Shown: positions 8,583 through 18,360 of the stretch, one piece after another | Layout: every line of letters begins with the position of its first letter | How positions within the stretch are numbered: the first letter of the stretch is position 1 | Source of the DNA: Streptomyces tauricus | GTDB taxonomy: Bacteria > Actinomycetota > Actinomycetes > Streptomycetales > Streptomycetaceae | Length of the DNA: 64,000 bases | NCBI RefSeq assembly: GCF_014650955.1 | Contig: NZ_BMVY01000001.1 | Location: 186,001-250,000 of the forward strand | Direction: 5' to 3' | Notes under the pieces: model-generated | Database searches by the model: none | What the model saw: only the letters and a program-made list of their open reading frames with translations | What the model was told of the DNA's origin: nothing | Translations under genes and position numbers: made by a program

Positions 8583-9842
8583 TCAGGTGCCGGAGTTCAT
8601 CGACGTGGTGATGGCCTCGGACGCCTTGGCCGCTTCCTTCCGCGCGTCGCCACCGGTGAGTACGGCGGTCAGATAGTCCTTGATCGGGTTCTTCGCCTCG
8701 ACGGCGGCCCACCCGGGTGTGTTGGGCGTGGCGTGCCCCTGGGCGGCGCCGACCGCCATGGCCGAGGCGCCCGGGTCGGCGGCGACCGCGTCGGACAGGG
8801 TGGTCTTGTTCGGTACGTAGCTCATGGCGACGGCGAGCTTCTTCTGCCAGGTGTCGCCGGTGAGTTCCTTGACGAAGGTGTAGGCCGCGTCCTGTTTGGC
8901 GGAGGCCGTGGGGATGACGAGGTCCGAGCCGCCGGTGAAGACGGCGCCGGGGGTGTCCGCGGTCTTCCCCGGGATCGGGAAGAAGCCGAGCTTGTCCTTG
9001 AGCGCGGGGTTGTTCTCGACGACCGTGTTGGCGCCGCCCGGGGACGAGACGATCTGGGCGACCTTCCCCTTGGCCATCACGTCCGCCTGCGGGGGATTGG
9101 CCTCGTCGGAGTCCTTGGGGCCCCGGCCGAGCGCCTGCAGCTCCTGGTAGAACTCCATGCCGCGGAGCGCCTCGGGGGTGTCCAGCGAGCCCTTCCACTT
9201 GCCGCCGGACTCGGTCGCGAGGTCGCCGCCCTCGTCCCAGACGAAGCCCGCGAGGGTGTACCAGTTCTGGCCGGGCAGGTAAATGCCCTGTGTACCACCG
9301 GTGTTGAGCTTCTTCGTGGCGGCGATCCACTGGTCGCGGGTCTTGATCGCGGCCGGGTCGACGCCCGCCTTCTCGAAGAGGTCGGTGCGGTAGATGACGA
9401 CGCGGTTGGCGGCGTAGTACGGGATGCCGTACTGCTTTCCGTCGTAGGCGCCGGGCTCGGCGAGGCCCTTGAGCCAGTCCTTCCCGCCGAGTTCGCCGAC
9501 CTTGTCGCTGAGGTCGAGCAGGCCACCGCTCTGGGCGAACTGGGCGACCTGGGTGTTGCCGGTCTCGATGACGTCGGGTGCGTCGCTGCTGGCGAGGGCC
9601 GCCGTGACCTTCTCGCCGATACCGTCCCACTCCTGGATCTGCACCTTGACCTCGATGTCGGGGTGAGCGGCCTCGAAGCCCTCGACGAAGTCCTTCTGGA
9701 ACTGGTCCGAGACGCTGTCGCGCATCAGCCACACGTCGATGGCGGTGCTCCCGCCGGAACCGCCGTCGGAGGAACTGCTGCAGGCACTCAGCCCGGCGGT
9801 CACGACGAGCGCGGACACACCGGCGAACAAGCGGAGCTTCAC
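8583..9842 (-). CDS. Sugar ABC transporter solute-binding lipoprotein (DasA/NgcE-like)
   Basis: 419 residues. The signal peptide ends in the lipobox LSAC with Cys21 as lipidation site, followed by a Ser/Gly spacer. The mature part is a family 1 extracellular binding protein (IDVWLMRDS, YGIPYYAANRVVIYRTDLFEKAG, FTGGSDLVIP). As the first gene of the operon it sets ligand choice. Context with GH20 and a DasR-like regulator favours chitobiose or N-acetylglucosamine oligomers, but the sequence alone does not prove it. A dre-like box lies about 80 bp upstream of the start. Confidence 0.9.
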   Translation of the reverse strand: MKLRLFAGVSALVVTAGLSACSSSSDGGSGGSTAIDVWLMRDSVSDQFQKDFVEGFEAAHPDIEVKVQIQEWDGIGEKVTAALASSDAPDVIETGNTQVAQFAQSGGLLDLSDKVGELGGKDWLKGLAEPGAYDGKQYGIPYYAANRVVIYRTDLFEKAGVDPAAIKTRDQWIAATKKLNTGGTQGIYLPGQNWYTLAGFVWDEGGDLATESGGKWKGSLDTPEALRGMEFYQELQALGRGPKDSDEANPPQADVMAKGKVAQIVSSPGGANTVVENNPALKDKLGFFPIPGKTADTPGAVFTGGSDLVIPTASAKQDAAYTFVKELTGDTWQKKLAVAMSYVPNKTTLSDAVAADPGASAMAVGAAQGHATPNTPGWAAVEAKNPIKDYLTAVLTGGDARKEAAKASEAITTSMNSGT

Positions 9843-9874
9843 GGTTCACCTCTGGAGGACATGAGCGGACCACC

Positions 9875-9897
9875 TGACCAGTGAAGCCCACTGGACA
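9875..9897. promoter_or_regulatory. Inverted repeat upstream of the solute-binding protein gene
   Basis: CCAGTG (9878-9883) and CACTGG (9889-9894) are perfect arms around a 5-nt spacer, extending to TGACCAGTG/CACTGGACA with one mismatch. It lies 35-55 bp before the start codon, between the dre-like box and the gene. It may be a second regulator site or a 5' leader hairpin. Confidence 0.5.
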
Positions 9898-9922
9898 GCT
9901 CACCTCTCGATGCGGGGATGAA

Positions 9923-9938
9923 ACTGGCATAGACCAAT
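9923..9938. promoter_or_regulatory. dre-like operator (DasR-family site)
   Basis: ACTGGCATAGACCAAT matches the known DasR responsive element pattern ACTGGTCTAGACCAGT at 13 of 16 positions, including both outer half-site cores. It lies in the divergent spacer between the sugar-uptake operon and a DasR-like GntR gene. It could be bound by the local GntR protein, by the genomic DasR itself, or both. Confidence 0.6.
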
Positions 9939-10057
9939 CGACGGCGTCAACCCCTTGCGCTGCATGGGTTGTTGACGTCCGAGCGAGGCAGAGCTCGGGT
10001 GCCGGTCCATAGACAGCGGTTACACTTCGCCCCACCAGGAGTGACACTGCGCGCGCC

Positions 10058-10072
10058 AACTGGTCAACTGGT
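10058..10072. promoter_or_regulatory. Direct repeat upstream of the GntR gene
   Basis: AACTGGT occurs at 10058-10064 and again at 10066-10072, an 8-bp period. Each copy contains the ACTGGT half-site of the dre-like box. It lies 40-50 bp before the first possible GntR start and is a candidate autoregulatory site. Confidence 0.4.
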
Positions 10073-10110
10073 AAAGGGGATGTCGCGCACGGCAGTATGA
10101 GGGGCACAGC

Positions 10111-10158
10111 ATGGGGGAGCGGCATGAGGGGGAGCGGTATGAGGGCGGGAGCGGCATG
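10111..10158 (+). repeat. Reiterated start codon / ribosome-site units at the GntR start
   Basis: ATG followed by a purine-rich GGGAGCGG stretch is repeated at 10111, 10124 and 10139, ending in the ATG at 10156; unit lengths are 13, 15 and 17 nt. Only the ATGs at 10111 and 10156 share the GntR frame. Each unit carries its own possible Shine-Dalgarno sequence. Confidence 0.5.
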
Positions 10159-10995
10159 AAGGACGACGCGTCGGGCGCGGTACTGAAACGGGAGCGGGTC
10201 CGCGACTTCGTCCTCGACCTCGTCGAGTCACGCAGCCCGGGTGACGCGATCCCCTCCGAGCGCTCCCTGTGCGCCCGGCTGGGGGTGTCCCGCCCGACCC
10301 TGCGCGCGGCCGTCGACGAACTGGTGGCCGCGGGGCTCCTGGTACGGGAACACGGCCGCGGCATGTTCGTGGCCCCCGAGAAGATCACCCAGGAGCTCGT
10401 CTCCGGCCAGCAGGCCATGACGGCGCCTCAGGCCTCCGGAGCCTGGTCGAGCCGCCTGCTGGAGTTCACCACCTTCGCCGCCGGCGCACGCGTGGGCCGC
10501 AAACTGCGGATGTCACCCGCCGCCGAGATCGTGTACGTGGCACGGCTGCGCCTGGTCGACGGGGCCCCGATGGCCATCGAGCACCTGCACATCAGGGCCG
10601 ATCTGGTCCCCACCCTGTCCGCCGAGGAACTGGAAGCAGGCGACCTCTACGAGCATCTGCGCGAACAGCACGGCGTACACGTCCAGGAGGCCGTGCAGGC
10701 GATCGAACCGACCGTCGTCACCCGGGCCGAGGCCGAACTGCTCGACGTCCCCGAACTGTCCCCGGCGCTGCTCTTCGAACGGCTCACCTCGGACACCACC
10801 GGCCGCCCCGTCGAATACGTCCACTCGATCTACCGCGGCGACCGCTACCGCATCGTCTCGCGCCTGACCCTCGCGCCCTCGGCCACGGAACCATCGACCG
10901 TGCTCGGCCACCACCCCGGCATCCCCCCGGGCGACTTCGCCCACCGCGAGACGATCGCGTCCTCCACGCGGGGGGACATCCAGGCCGGGCAGTGA
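10156..10995 (+). CDS. GntR/HutC-family regulator, DasR-like
   Basis: 279 residues from the ATG at 10156; an in-frame ATG at 10111 would add 15 low-complexity residues. The winged helix is at residues about 8-75 (IPSERSLCARLGVSRPTLRAAVDELVAAGLLVREHGRGMFVA). The UTRA effector domain follows, with VYVARLRLVDGAPMAIEHLHI and VEYVHSIYRGDRYRIVSRL, the same fold by which DasR senses GlcN-6-phosphate. It is divergent from the sugar-uptake operon and probably represses it. A C-terminal tail of about 30 residues beyond the UTRA domain is unusual. The genomic DasR is normally elsewhere, so this is likely a paralogue. Confidence 0.9.
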   Translation: MKDDASGAVLKRERVRDFVLDLVESRSPGDAIPSERSLCARLGVSRPTLRAAVDELVAAGLLVREHGRGMFVAPEKITQELVSGQQAMTAPQASGAWSSRLLEFTTFAAGARVGRKLRMSPAAEIVYVARLRLVDGAPMAIEHLHIRADLVPTLSAEELEAGDLYEHLREQHGVHVQEAVQAIEPTVVTRAEAELLDVPELSPALLFERLTSDTTGRPVEYVHSIYRGDRYRIVSRLTLAPSATEPSTVLGHHPGIPPGDFAHRETIASSTRGDIQAGQ

Positions 10996-11020
10996 GGCGT
11001 GCCGGGCGGCCGGAGCGGAT

Positions 11021-11040
11021 CCCCGATGGTCGGATCGGGG
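11021..11040 (+). terminator. Hairpin terminator after the GntR gene
   Basis: CCCCGAT (11021-11027) pairs perfectly with ATCGGGG (11034-11040) around a 6-nt loop, 26 bp after the GntR stop codon. Confidence 0.6.
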
Positions 11041-11156
11041 TGCCTGTGACCCGAGGGGTGCGGGGATCTGGTGATTCGTGTGGGTCCCGGGCTATGTGGT
11101 GCGACCCGGGGCAGGCACACTGCATCTAGGCATTCTCACGATCAAGAGGAACACGC

Positions 11157-11741
11157 ATGATCACGCTTACGAAGGAAGACGGCCCGGCGGATCTCGACGG
11201 AGTGACCCATCTGTCGATCGGGGTGTCCTGGGACCCCACCGTCGGCAGCAGCGGCGGACTGATGGGCAAGCTGCGCCAGAAGACCGGCACGGACCTCGAC
11301 CTGATCGCCATCGCCATGCAGGGCTCGGACCCGGTACGACTGGCGGGTCTGGACTCCCTGGACCCGCTGGGCAACGGCTCGTTGGTGCACACCGGCGACA
11401 ACCAGACCGGCAAGGGCGCCGGTGACGACGAGACGGTGACCGTCGAGTTCGCGCGGGTCCCGGCGAACATCACCTCGATTGTCTTCGTCGCCGCCGCCTA
11501 CAAGAAGAGCAGCTCCTTCCAGAAGGCGCGGAACATCAGCTTCAAGGTGTACGACGCCAGCGGCGGCAGCACCCAGCAGGTCGCGGACATCTGGCCGAGC
11601 CTCCTCAGCAACGACAACGGCTGCGCCGTCGCCAAGGCCATCCGGGTCGGTGGGGCCTGGAAGCTGCAGGTGATCAACGAGACCGGGAAGATCAAGCAGG
11701 GCGACGAGCAGGCCCTGATGCGCTTCGCGGCGAGCAAGTAG
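11157..11741 (+). CDS. TerD-family protein
   Basis: 194 residues covering one TerD domain (pfam TerD, usually 190-195). Recognisable features are ITLTKEDGPADL at the start, LSIGVSWDP, TGTDLDLIAIAM, HTGDNQTGKGAGDDETVTV and VFVAAAYKK. In characterised members acidic loops of this fold bind calcium; the role in Streptomyces is stress- or development-linked but not settled. The ATG has AAGAGGA upstream. It is a single gene ending in a very strong hairpin terminator, not part of a tellurite operon here. Confidence 0.9.
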   Translation: MITLTKEDGPADLDGVTHLSIGVSWDPTVGSSGGLMGKLRQKTGTDLDLIAIAMQGSDPVRLAGLDSLDPLGNGSLVHTGDNQTGKGAGDDETVTVEFARVPANITSIVFVAAAYKKSSSFQKARNISFKVYDASGGSTQQVADIWPSLLSNDNGCAVAKAIRVGGAWKLQVINETGKIKQGDEQALMRFAASK

Positions 11742-11770
11742 GTCACCGGGCAGGCCGCACGGAGACGGGA

Positions 11771-11806
11771 CGGGGCGGGACCGGCGCACACGCCGGTCCC
11801 GCCCCG
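11771..11806. terminator. Strong hairpin terminator after the TerD gene
   Basis: A perfect 16-bp stem (11771-11786 with 11791-11806) closes on the tetraloop CACA, 29 bp after the TerD stop. It is the strongest hairpin I found in the window. Its right arm is continuous with the downstream 17-bp tandem repeat. Confidence 0.85.
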
Positions 11807-11880
11807 CCGTACGTCCCGCCCCGCCGTACGTCCCGCCCCGCCGTACGTCCCGCCCCGCCGTACGTCCCGCCCGCCCGGGG
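11796..11880. repeat. 17-bp intergenic tandem repeat
   Basis: GTCCCGCCCCGCCGTAC is present in four identical head-to-tail copies (11796-11863) followed by a degenerate fifth copy (11864-11880). A further partial copy appears near 11905-11920. The first copy is the right arm of the preceding terminator. Confidence 0.9.
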
Positions 11881-11939
11881 TCGTGCTCCGCCGTGTGTCG
11901 CGACCGCCCCGCCGTACGTCCTGACCTGCCGAGAGTCAA

Positions 11940-11959
11940 GAGTGTACGTTCGTACGCTC
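11940..11959. promoter_or_regulatory. Operator of the MFS gene, shared with the acetyltransferase-TetR operon
   Basis: GAGTGTACGTTCGTACGCTC is a near-perfect 20-bp palindrome. The same core GAGTGTACG[A/T]TCGTACGC recurs at 14139-14156 in front of the acetyltransferase-TetR pair. A -10-like TATAGG at 11964-11969 lies 9 nt before the MFS start, implying a leaderless or near-leaderless message repressible at this site. Confidence 0.7.
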
Positions 11960-11978
11960 CCGCTATAGGCTCACGCCC

Positions 11979-13247
11979 ATGACTGTTGACGTACTGCCCC
12001 GGCCCGCGTCGGCCGAACGGCGGGCCCGGGTGGCCGTCGCCGTGCTGTTCTTCACCAACGGAGCCCTGTTCGCCAACCTGCTGCCGAGGTATCCGCAGAT
12101 CAAGGCGGATCTCGGCATAGGCAACGCGGCCTACGGTCTGGCCGTCGCCGCGTTCCCCGCGGGCGCCATCGCGGCCGGTCTCGCCGCGGGAGTGGTGATC
12201 CGCCGCATGGGCTCCGCGCGGGCGGCGGTGGCAGGCACCCTGCTGACCGGCGCGGGCATCCTCGTCGCGGGTCTGGCCGACTCGGTGGTGCTGTTCGCGG
12301 CGGCGCTGTTCCTGGCCGGAGCGATGGACGCGGTCACCGATGTGGCGCAGAACGCCCACGGACTGCGTGTGCAGCGACGTTACGGACGTTCCATCATCAA
12401 CTCCTTCCACGCGATCTGGTCCATCGGCGCCGTCGCCGGCGGATCCATGGCCGCGGCGGCGATAGCGCTCGACCTCTCCCGCGGGCAGCACCTGACGATC
12501 TCGGCGGTGGTGTTCGCGGTGGCCGCGTGCGTCGCCCTGCGGTTCTGCCTGCCGGGTCCCGAGACCGAGCCCGAGACCGCGGGCGATGCGGTGGCCGGCC
12601 CCGAGGCGGACACCGGATCGGCGACGGACTCGGCGGCGAAGTCCGGCCCCGACAGCCGTGGGCAGCGGCAGGTGCGGCGTCCGACGCCGGGTCGGCGTAC
12701 CGCGTACGTGCTGGGCGCCCTCGTGCTCATCGCCACGGCCGGCACGCTCGTCGAGGACGCGGGCAACTCCTGGGCCGCTCTCTACCTCTCCGGCTCACTG
12801 TCCGCGTCGGTGACGCTGGCCGCCTCCGGCTACATCGCCCTGGTCGGGGCCCAGTTCGTGGGCCGCATCATCGGCGACCGGCTCGTCGACCGGTTCGGCC
12901 AGCGCACGGTGGCCCGCACGGGCGGCCTCATCGTCGTGGCCGGCATGGGCCTGGCGCTGGCCGTGCCCACGGTGCCCGGCACGATCCTCGGGTTCGCCGC
13001 GGCAGGGTTCGGCGTGGCGACGCTGGTCCCCGCGGCGATGCACGAAGCCGACGAACTGCCCGGCCTCAAGCCCGGTTCGGGACTGGCCATCGTGTCCTGG
13101 CTCATGCGGCTCGGCTTCCTGCTCTCCCCGCCGGTCGTCGGACTCGTCGCGGACGCGGCCAGTCTGCGAGTGGGCCTGCTCGTGGTGCCCTTCGCCGGCC
13201 TGCTGGTGCTGCTGCTCGCCGGAGTGCTGCAGCCCGGGCGCCGTTGA
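11979..13247 (+). CDS. MFS transporter, 12-span exporter type
   Basis: 422 residues with twelve hydrophobic segments in two halves separated by a charged loop at residues about 190-235 rich in Glu, Asp and Pro. The N-terminal half has VLFFTNGALFANLLPRYPQIKADLG, and PRYPQIK before a small helix is typical of MFS proteins annotated as YbjJ-like. The late loop DRFGQRTVARTGG is the second-half motif A. Substrate is unknown. The palindrome upstream is shared with an acetyltransferase-TetR operon 2 kb away, so the exporter is probably induced by the same ligand. Confidence 0.9.
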   Translation: MTVDVLPRPASAERRARVAVAVLFFTNGALFANLLPRYPQIKADLGIGNAAYGLAVAAFPAGAIAAGLAAGVVIRRMGSARAAVAGTLLTGAGILVAGLADSVVLFAAALFLAGAMDAVTDVAQNAHGLRVQRRYGRSIINSFHAIWSIGAVAGGSMAAAAIALDLSRGQHLTISAVVFAVAACVALRFCLPGPETEPETAGDAVAGPEADTGSATDSAAKSGPDSRGQRQVRRPTPGRRTAYVLGALVLIATAGTLVEDAGNSWAALYLSGSLSASVTLAASGYIALVGAQFVGRIIGDRLVDRFGQRTVARTGGLIVVAGMGLALAVPTVPGTILGFAAAGFGVATLVPAAMHEADELPGLKPGSGLAIVSWLMRLGFLLSPPVVGLVADAASLRVGLLVVPFAGLLVLLLAGVLQPGRR

Positions 13248-13401
13248 GTACCCGTTCCGCGCACATGCACGGCATGAGTACGTCGATGAACACCGCGGTG
13301 GCGCCATCGGACGGGTCCCGGTCGTGGCTAGGCGCCCAGGACGATGTCGCTCACCGGCCTATGATGCGGTCCAAGGCCCTCCACCCGCTGGGAGAAGACG
13401 C

Positions 13402-13938
13402 ATGACGGATGCGAGCACCGGCAAAGTCGTCGTGAACAGGGTGATGTCCCTCGACGGGTTCATCGCCGGTCCCGGCCACACGATGGACTGGATCTTCGAG
13501 CACATGACGTCGGCGACGTTCCCGGAGGTCATGGCGGCCACGGGTGCCATGCTCATCGGCCGGGGAACGTACGAGGTCGGCAAGCGTATGTCCGACGAGA
13601 ACCCCGACTACGACGGCGGGCCGCGGTTCGTCCTCACCCACCGCCCGCCCGACGAGCCGGACCCGCAGGTCACCTTCCTCACCTGCGACATCGAGGAAGC
13701 CGTGGCGAGGGCACGTCACGCCGCCGGCGACAAGAACCTGGAGATCCTCGGCGCCGACATGGCCGCGCAGTGCCTGCACCGCGGCCTCGTCGACGAGATC
13801 CTGGTGTACGTGCTGCCGGTGCTGCTCGGCGACGGCGTCCGCTTCACCCCGCCGGGCCTCGACCGGATCGACCTGGAACCGTTCAGCAACATCCAGTCGG
13901 GCGGAGTCACCATGCTGCGCTTCCACGTGCGCAAGTAG
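13402..13938 (+). CDS. Dihydrofolate-reductase-fold protein (RibD C-terminal type)
   Basis: 178 residues of the RibD_C/DHFR-like family (YwjB/YyaP type). Features: VVNRVMSLDGFIAGPG at the N terminus, MLIGRGTYEVG in the cofactor region, KNLEILGADMAAQCLHRGLVDEILVYVLPVLLGDGVRF in the C-terminal half. NADPH-dependent reduction is expected for the fold, but members outside riboflavin synthesis have no assigned substrate. The ATG at 13402 has GGAGAAG at 5-nt spacing; in-frame upstream sequence lacks family similarity. It is monocistronic. Confidence 0.9.
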   Translation: MTDASTGKVVVNRVMSLDGFIAGPGHTMDWIFEHMTSATFPEVMAATGAMLIGRGTYEVGKRMSDENPDYDGGPRFVLTHRPPDEPDPQVTFLTCDIEEAVARARHAAGDKNLEILGADMAAQCLHRGLVDEILVYVLPVLLGDGVRFTPPGLDRIDLEPFSNIQSGGVTMLRFHVRK

Positions 13939-14156
13939 CCACGGTCACGACTACTGGCGAACTGACCCGACAGCGGCCGTAGTTCACGGCGGACATCGGC
14001 CGGGCTTCCCACACGGTCGACGCGTTCGGGCGGGCGGCCGAGGACCACCTGCGGTTCCGTGCGGGTGAAGGCACGGATCCCGCTCGGCCCGGCGGCTGAG
14101 CCAGGGAGCCGCCCGTAGCCACCTCTGTCGGCACCGTTGAGTGTACGATCGTACGC
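13939..14156 (+). other. Spacer with a possible gene remnant
   Basis: Of the 218 bp, the frame beginning near 13982 reads FTADIGRASHTVDAFGRAAEDHL and stops at 14098-14100. It has coding-like codon bias but no start or upstream domain. It could be the tail of a decayed oxidoreductase gene; support is weak. The promoter and operator of the acetyltransferase occupy 14137-14156. Confidence 0.25.
14139..14156. promoter_or_regulatory. Operator/promoter of the acetyltransferase-TetR operon
   Basis: GAGTGTACGATCGTACGC abuts the ATG at 14157 and contains the perfect palindrome GTACGATCGTAC. TACGAT (14144-14149) fits a -10 hexamer placed 7 nt before the start codon, so the message is probably leaderless and a bound repressor would cover the promoter. 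The same sequence precedes the MFS gene at 11979. Confidence 0.72.
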
Positions 14157-14738
14157 ATGTCGACGGACTACTTCGCCCAGGATCCCCGTACGAACCTCGA
14201 ACGCATGCTGGCGGGCGATCACTACATCGCCGACGACCCGGAGATCATCCGCCGGTACGAGCGGGCCGTGCGGCTGGCCGCCCGCTATCAGGCCGCCTAT
14301 GTCGAGGACACCGAGGCGGCCCGGCCGATCCTCGCCGAACTGCTCGGCTCCCTGGGGCCCGACGCACATGTGCGGCCGCCGCTGTACGTCGACTACGGCA
14401 GCAACATCACCATCGGCGCGCGCACCTTCGTCAACTACAACCTGACCGCCCTGGACGTCGCGGCGATCACCATCGGCGAGGACTGCCAGATCGGCCCGAA
14501 CGTCCAACTGCTCACCCCCACCCACCCCCTGGAGCCGGAGCCCCGGCGCGACAAGCTGGAAGCCGCCCGGCCGATCACCATCGGGAACAACGTGTGGCTG
14601 GGGGGAGGCGCCATCGTGCTGCCCGGTGTGAGTATCGGAGACAACTCCGTCATCGGCGCCGGCGCCGTGGTGACGAAGGACGTGCCGGCCAATGTTGTCG
14701 CCGTCGGCAACCCCGCCCGCCCGGTCCGCACCCTCTGA
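14157..14738 (+). CDS. Maltose/galactoside O-acetyltransferase family (LbH hexapeptide)
   Basis: 193 residues. The N-terminal Mac domain (ERMLAGDHYIADDPEI) is followed by left-handed beta-helix hexapeptide repeats: NITIGARTFVNYNL, ITIGEDCQIGPNVQLLTPTHPL, ITIGNNVWLGGGAIVLPGVSIGDNSVIGAGAVVTKDVP. The catalytic His is the H of TPTHPL. It transfers acetyl from acetyl-CoA to a hydroxyl, typically of a sugar, possibly as detoxification. It starts directly on the operator and runs 11 bp ahead of its TetR gene, forming a two-gene operon co-controlled with the MFS exporter. Confidence 0.9.
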   Translation: MSTDYFAQDPRTNLERMLAGDHYIADDPEIIRRYERAVRLAARYQAAYVEDTEAARPILAELLGSLGPDAHVRPPLYVDYGSNITIGARTFVNYNLTALDVAAITIGEDCQIGPNVQLLTPTHPLEPEPRRDKLEAARPITIGNNVWLGGGAIVLPGVSIGDNSVIGAGAVVTKDVPANVVAVGNPARPVRTL

Positions 14739-14749
14739 AGGCTTCCGCC

Positions 14750-15298
14750 ATGGCCACCGGACACACCGACCCGCAACGCCGCGAACGCATCATCGCCGCG
14801 ACCCTCGACCTCATCGCCGAGGAGGGGATCGCCCATGTCTCCCACCGGAAGATCGCCGCGCGTGCCGGTGTCCCCCTGGGGTCGATGACCTACCACTTCA
14901 GCGGTATGGACGAGCTGCTGCGGGAGGCGTTCACCCGCTTCGCCGACCACATCGTCGCCGTCTTCGACGCCCACCTCGCCGCTCCGGCCGACCGCGACCA
15001 GGCCCGGCAGGCCGTGACGGATCTCGTCCACGCCCTGTCGGAGGGGAGCCAGCGCGACCTCGTACTCACCCAGGAGCTGTACACCCTCGCCGCCCGTCGG
15101 CCGGTCTACCGGGAACTCACCCATGAGTGGATGGGCCGCAGCCGCACGCATCTGGAGAAGCACTTCGACCCGGCGACGGCACGCCAACTCGACGCCCTGA
15201 TCGAAGGGCTGACCCTGCACCGGGCCCTGGACAACGAGCCCCACGACCGCGCCCTGACCCTTGAGGCGATCACCCGCATCACCACCACACGCCCATAG
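14750..15298 (+). CDS. TetR-family regulator of the acetyltransferase/MFS regulon
   Basis: 182 residues. The HTH is at about 10-60 (RRERIIAATLDLIAEEGIAHVSHRKIAARAGVPLGSMTYHFSGMDELL), a well-conserved TetR recognition helix. It is the second gene of the operon behind the acetyltransferase (11 bp gap, GAAGGC as ribosome site). The matching palindromes at 14139 and 11940 make autoregulation plus control of the MFS gene the simplest model. This is inference from site identity, not from a solved specificity. Confidence 0.9.
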   Translation: MATGHTDPQRRERIIAATLDLIAEEGIAHVSHRKIAARAGVPLGSMTYHFSGMDELLREAFTRFADHIVAVFDAHLAAPADRDQARQAVTDLVHALSEGSQRDLVLTQELYTLAARRPVYRELTHEWMGRSRTHLEKHFDPATARQLDALIEGLTLHRALDNEPHDRALTLEAITRITTTRP

Positions 15299-15309
15299 GG
15301 CCGCAGGCC

Positions 15310-15358
15310 CGACACCCGACACGCGACACCGGGCACCGAGTACCGGGCACCGGGCGCG
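15310..15358. repeat. 7-bp tandem repeat
   Basis: Seven heptamers of the type CGACACC / GGGCACC run head to tail between the TetR stop and the VOC gene. No coding role is evident. Confidence 0.6.
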
Positions 15359-15414
15359 GGATCGATCAGGAATCGAGAAGCGCCGATCCCACTGCCGCGT
15401 CTAGCGTGACTGCC

Positions 15415-15828
15415 ATGGACGTCACCCTGTACGCGAGCTTCCTCCCGCACACCGATCCGGACGCGTCCCTGGCCTTCTACCGGGACGCCCTCGGCTTCGA
15501 GGTCCGCGACGACGTCGGACACGGCACGATGCGCTGGATCACGGTCGGGGCCCCCGGCAGGTCCGGCCCGTCCATCGTCCTGGAGCCGCCGGTCACCGAC
15601 CCCGGCGTCACCGACGACGAGCGCCGGACCGTCGAGGAGATGATGGCGAAGGGCGCGTACGCGGGCATCCTCCTGGCCACCCCCGACCTCGACGCCACCT
15701 TCGAGCGGGTCAGGGCGGCCGGCAGCGGCGAGGTCGTCCAGGAACCGGCCGAGCAGCCGTACGGCGTCCGGGACTGCGCCTTCCTCGATCCCGCGGGCAA
15801 CATGATCCGCATCCAGGAACGGCGCTGA
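15415..15828 (+). CDS. VOC-family protein (glyoxalase/bleomycin-resistance fold)
   Basis: 137 residues with two beta-alpha-beta-beta-beta modules: LPHTDPDASLAFYRDALGFEVRDDV in the first, LLATPDLDATFERVRAAGSGEVVQEPAEQPYGVRDCAFLDPAGNMIRI in the second. The closing Glu/metal-type strand is IRIQE. Members either bind drugs or are metal-dependent isomerases and dioxygenases; the particular role is unknown. The ATG at 15415 was preferred over the GTG at 15406 because a -10-like TAGCGT lies 7 nt upstream, suggesting a leaderless message. Confidence 0.87.
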   Translation: MDVTLYASFLPHTDPDASLAFYRDALGFEVRDDVGHGTMRWITVGAPGRSGPSIVLEPPVTDPGVTDDERRTVEEMMAKGAYAGILLATPDLDATFERVRAAGSGEVVQEPAEQPYGVRDCAFLDPAGNMIRIQERR

Positions 15829-15848
15829 GCGGTCCGGCGAACGCAGCA

Positions 15849-15917
15849 GGTCGACAGATCTATGGATCGATAGATCGGATCTATGGATCGACAGATCGAC
15901 AGAGCAGCAGATCAACA
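15849..15917. repeat. 8-bp GATC-rich tandem repeat before the UvrA-like gene
   Basis: Octamers such as GATCTATG, GATCGATA, GATCGACA and GATCAACA run almost without interruption from 15849 to 15917, just ahead of the ribosome site of the UvrA-like gene. GATCTAT and ATAGATC within it also form an inverted pair. The low GC content is unlike the surroundings. Confidence 0.75.
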
Positions 15918-15926
15918 GATGGAGAC

Positions 15927-18320
<2,394 letters not shown>

Positions 18321-18338
18321 CCGTACCCGCTCGCGGCC

Positions 18339-18360
18339 CCGCGTCCGCAGACGGGCGCGG
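18339..18360. terminator. Convergent hairpin terminator, UvrA-like / FAD monooxygenase
   Basis: CCGCGTCCG (18339-18347) pairs with CGGGCGCGG (18352-18360) through eight Watson-Crick pairs and one G-T pair around loop CAGA. It fills the 40-bp gap between the two converging genes. Confidence 0.6.

Noticed and set aside
9997..10019. GGTCCATAGACAG as a second dre site
   Set aside because: The half-sites are misaligned by an inserted base and the outer ACTG/CAGT is missing, so the match is too poor.
15849..15917. Octamer array considered as a CRISPR or iteron array
   Set aside because: Units are 8 bp with no spacers, no cas or replication genes nearby.
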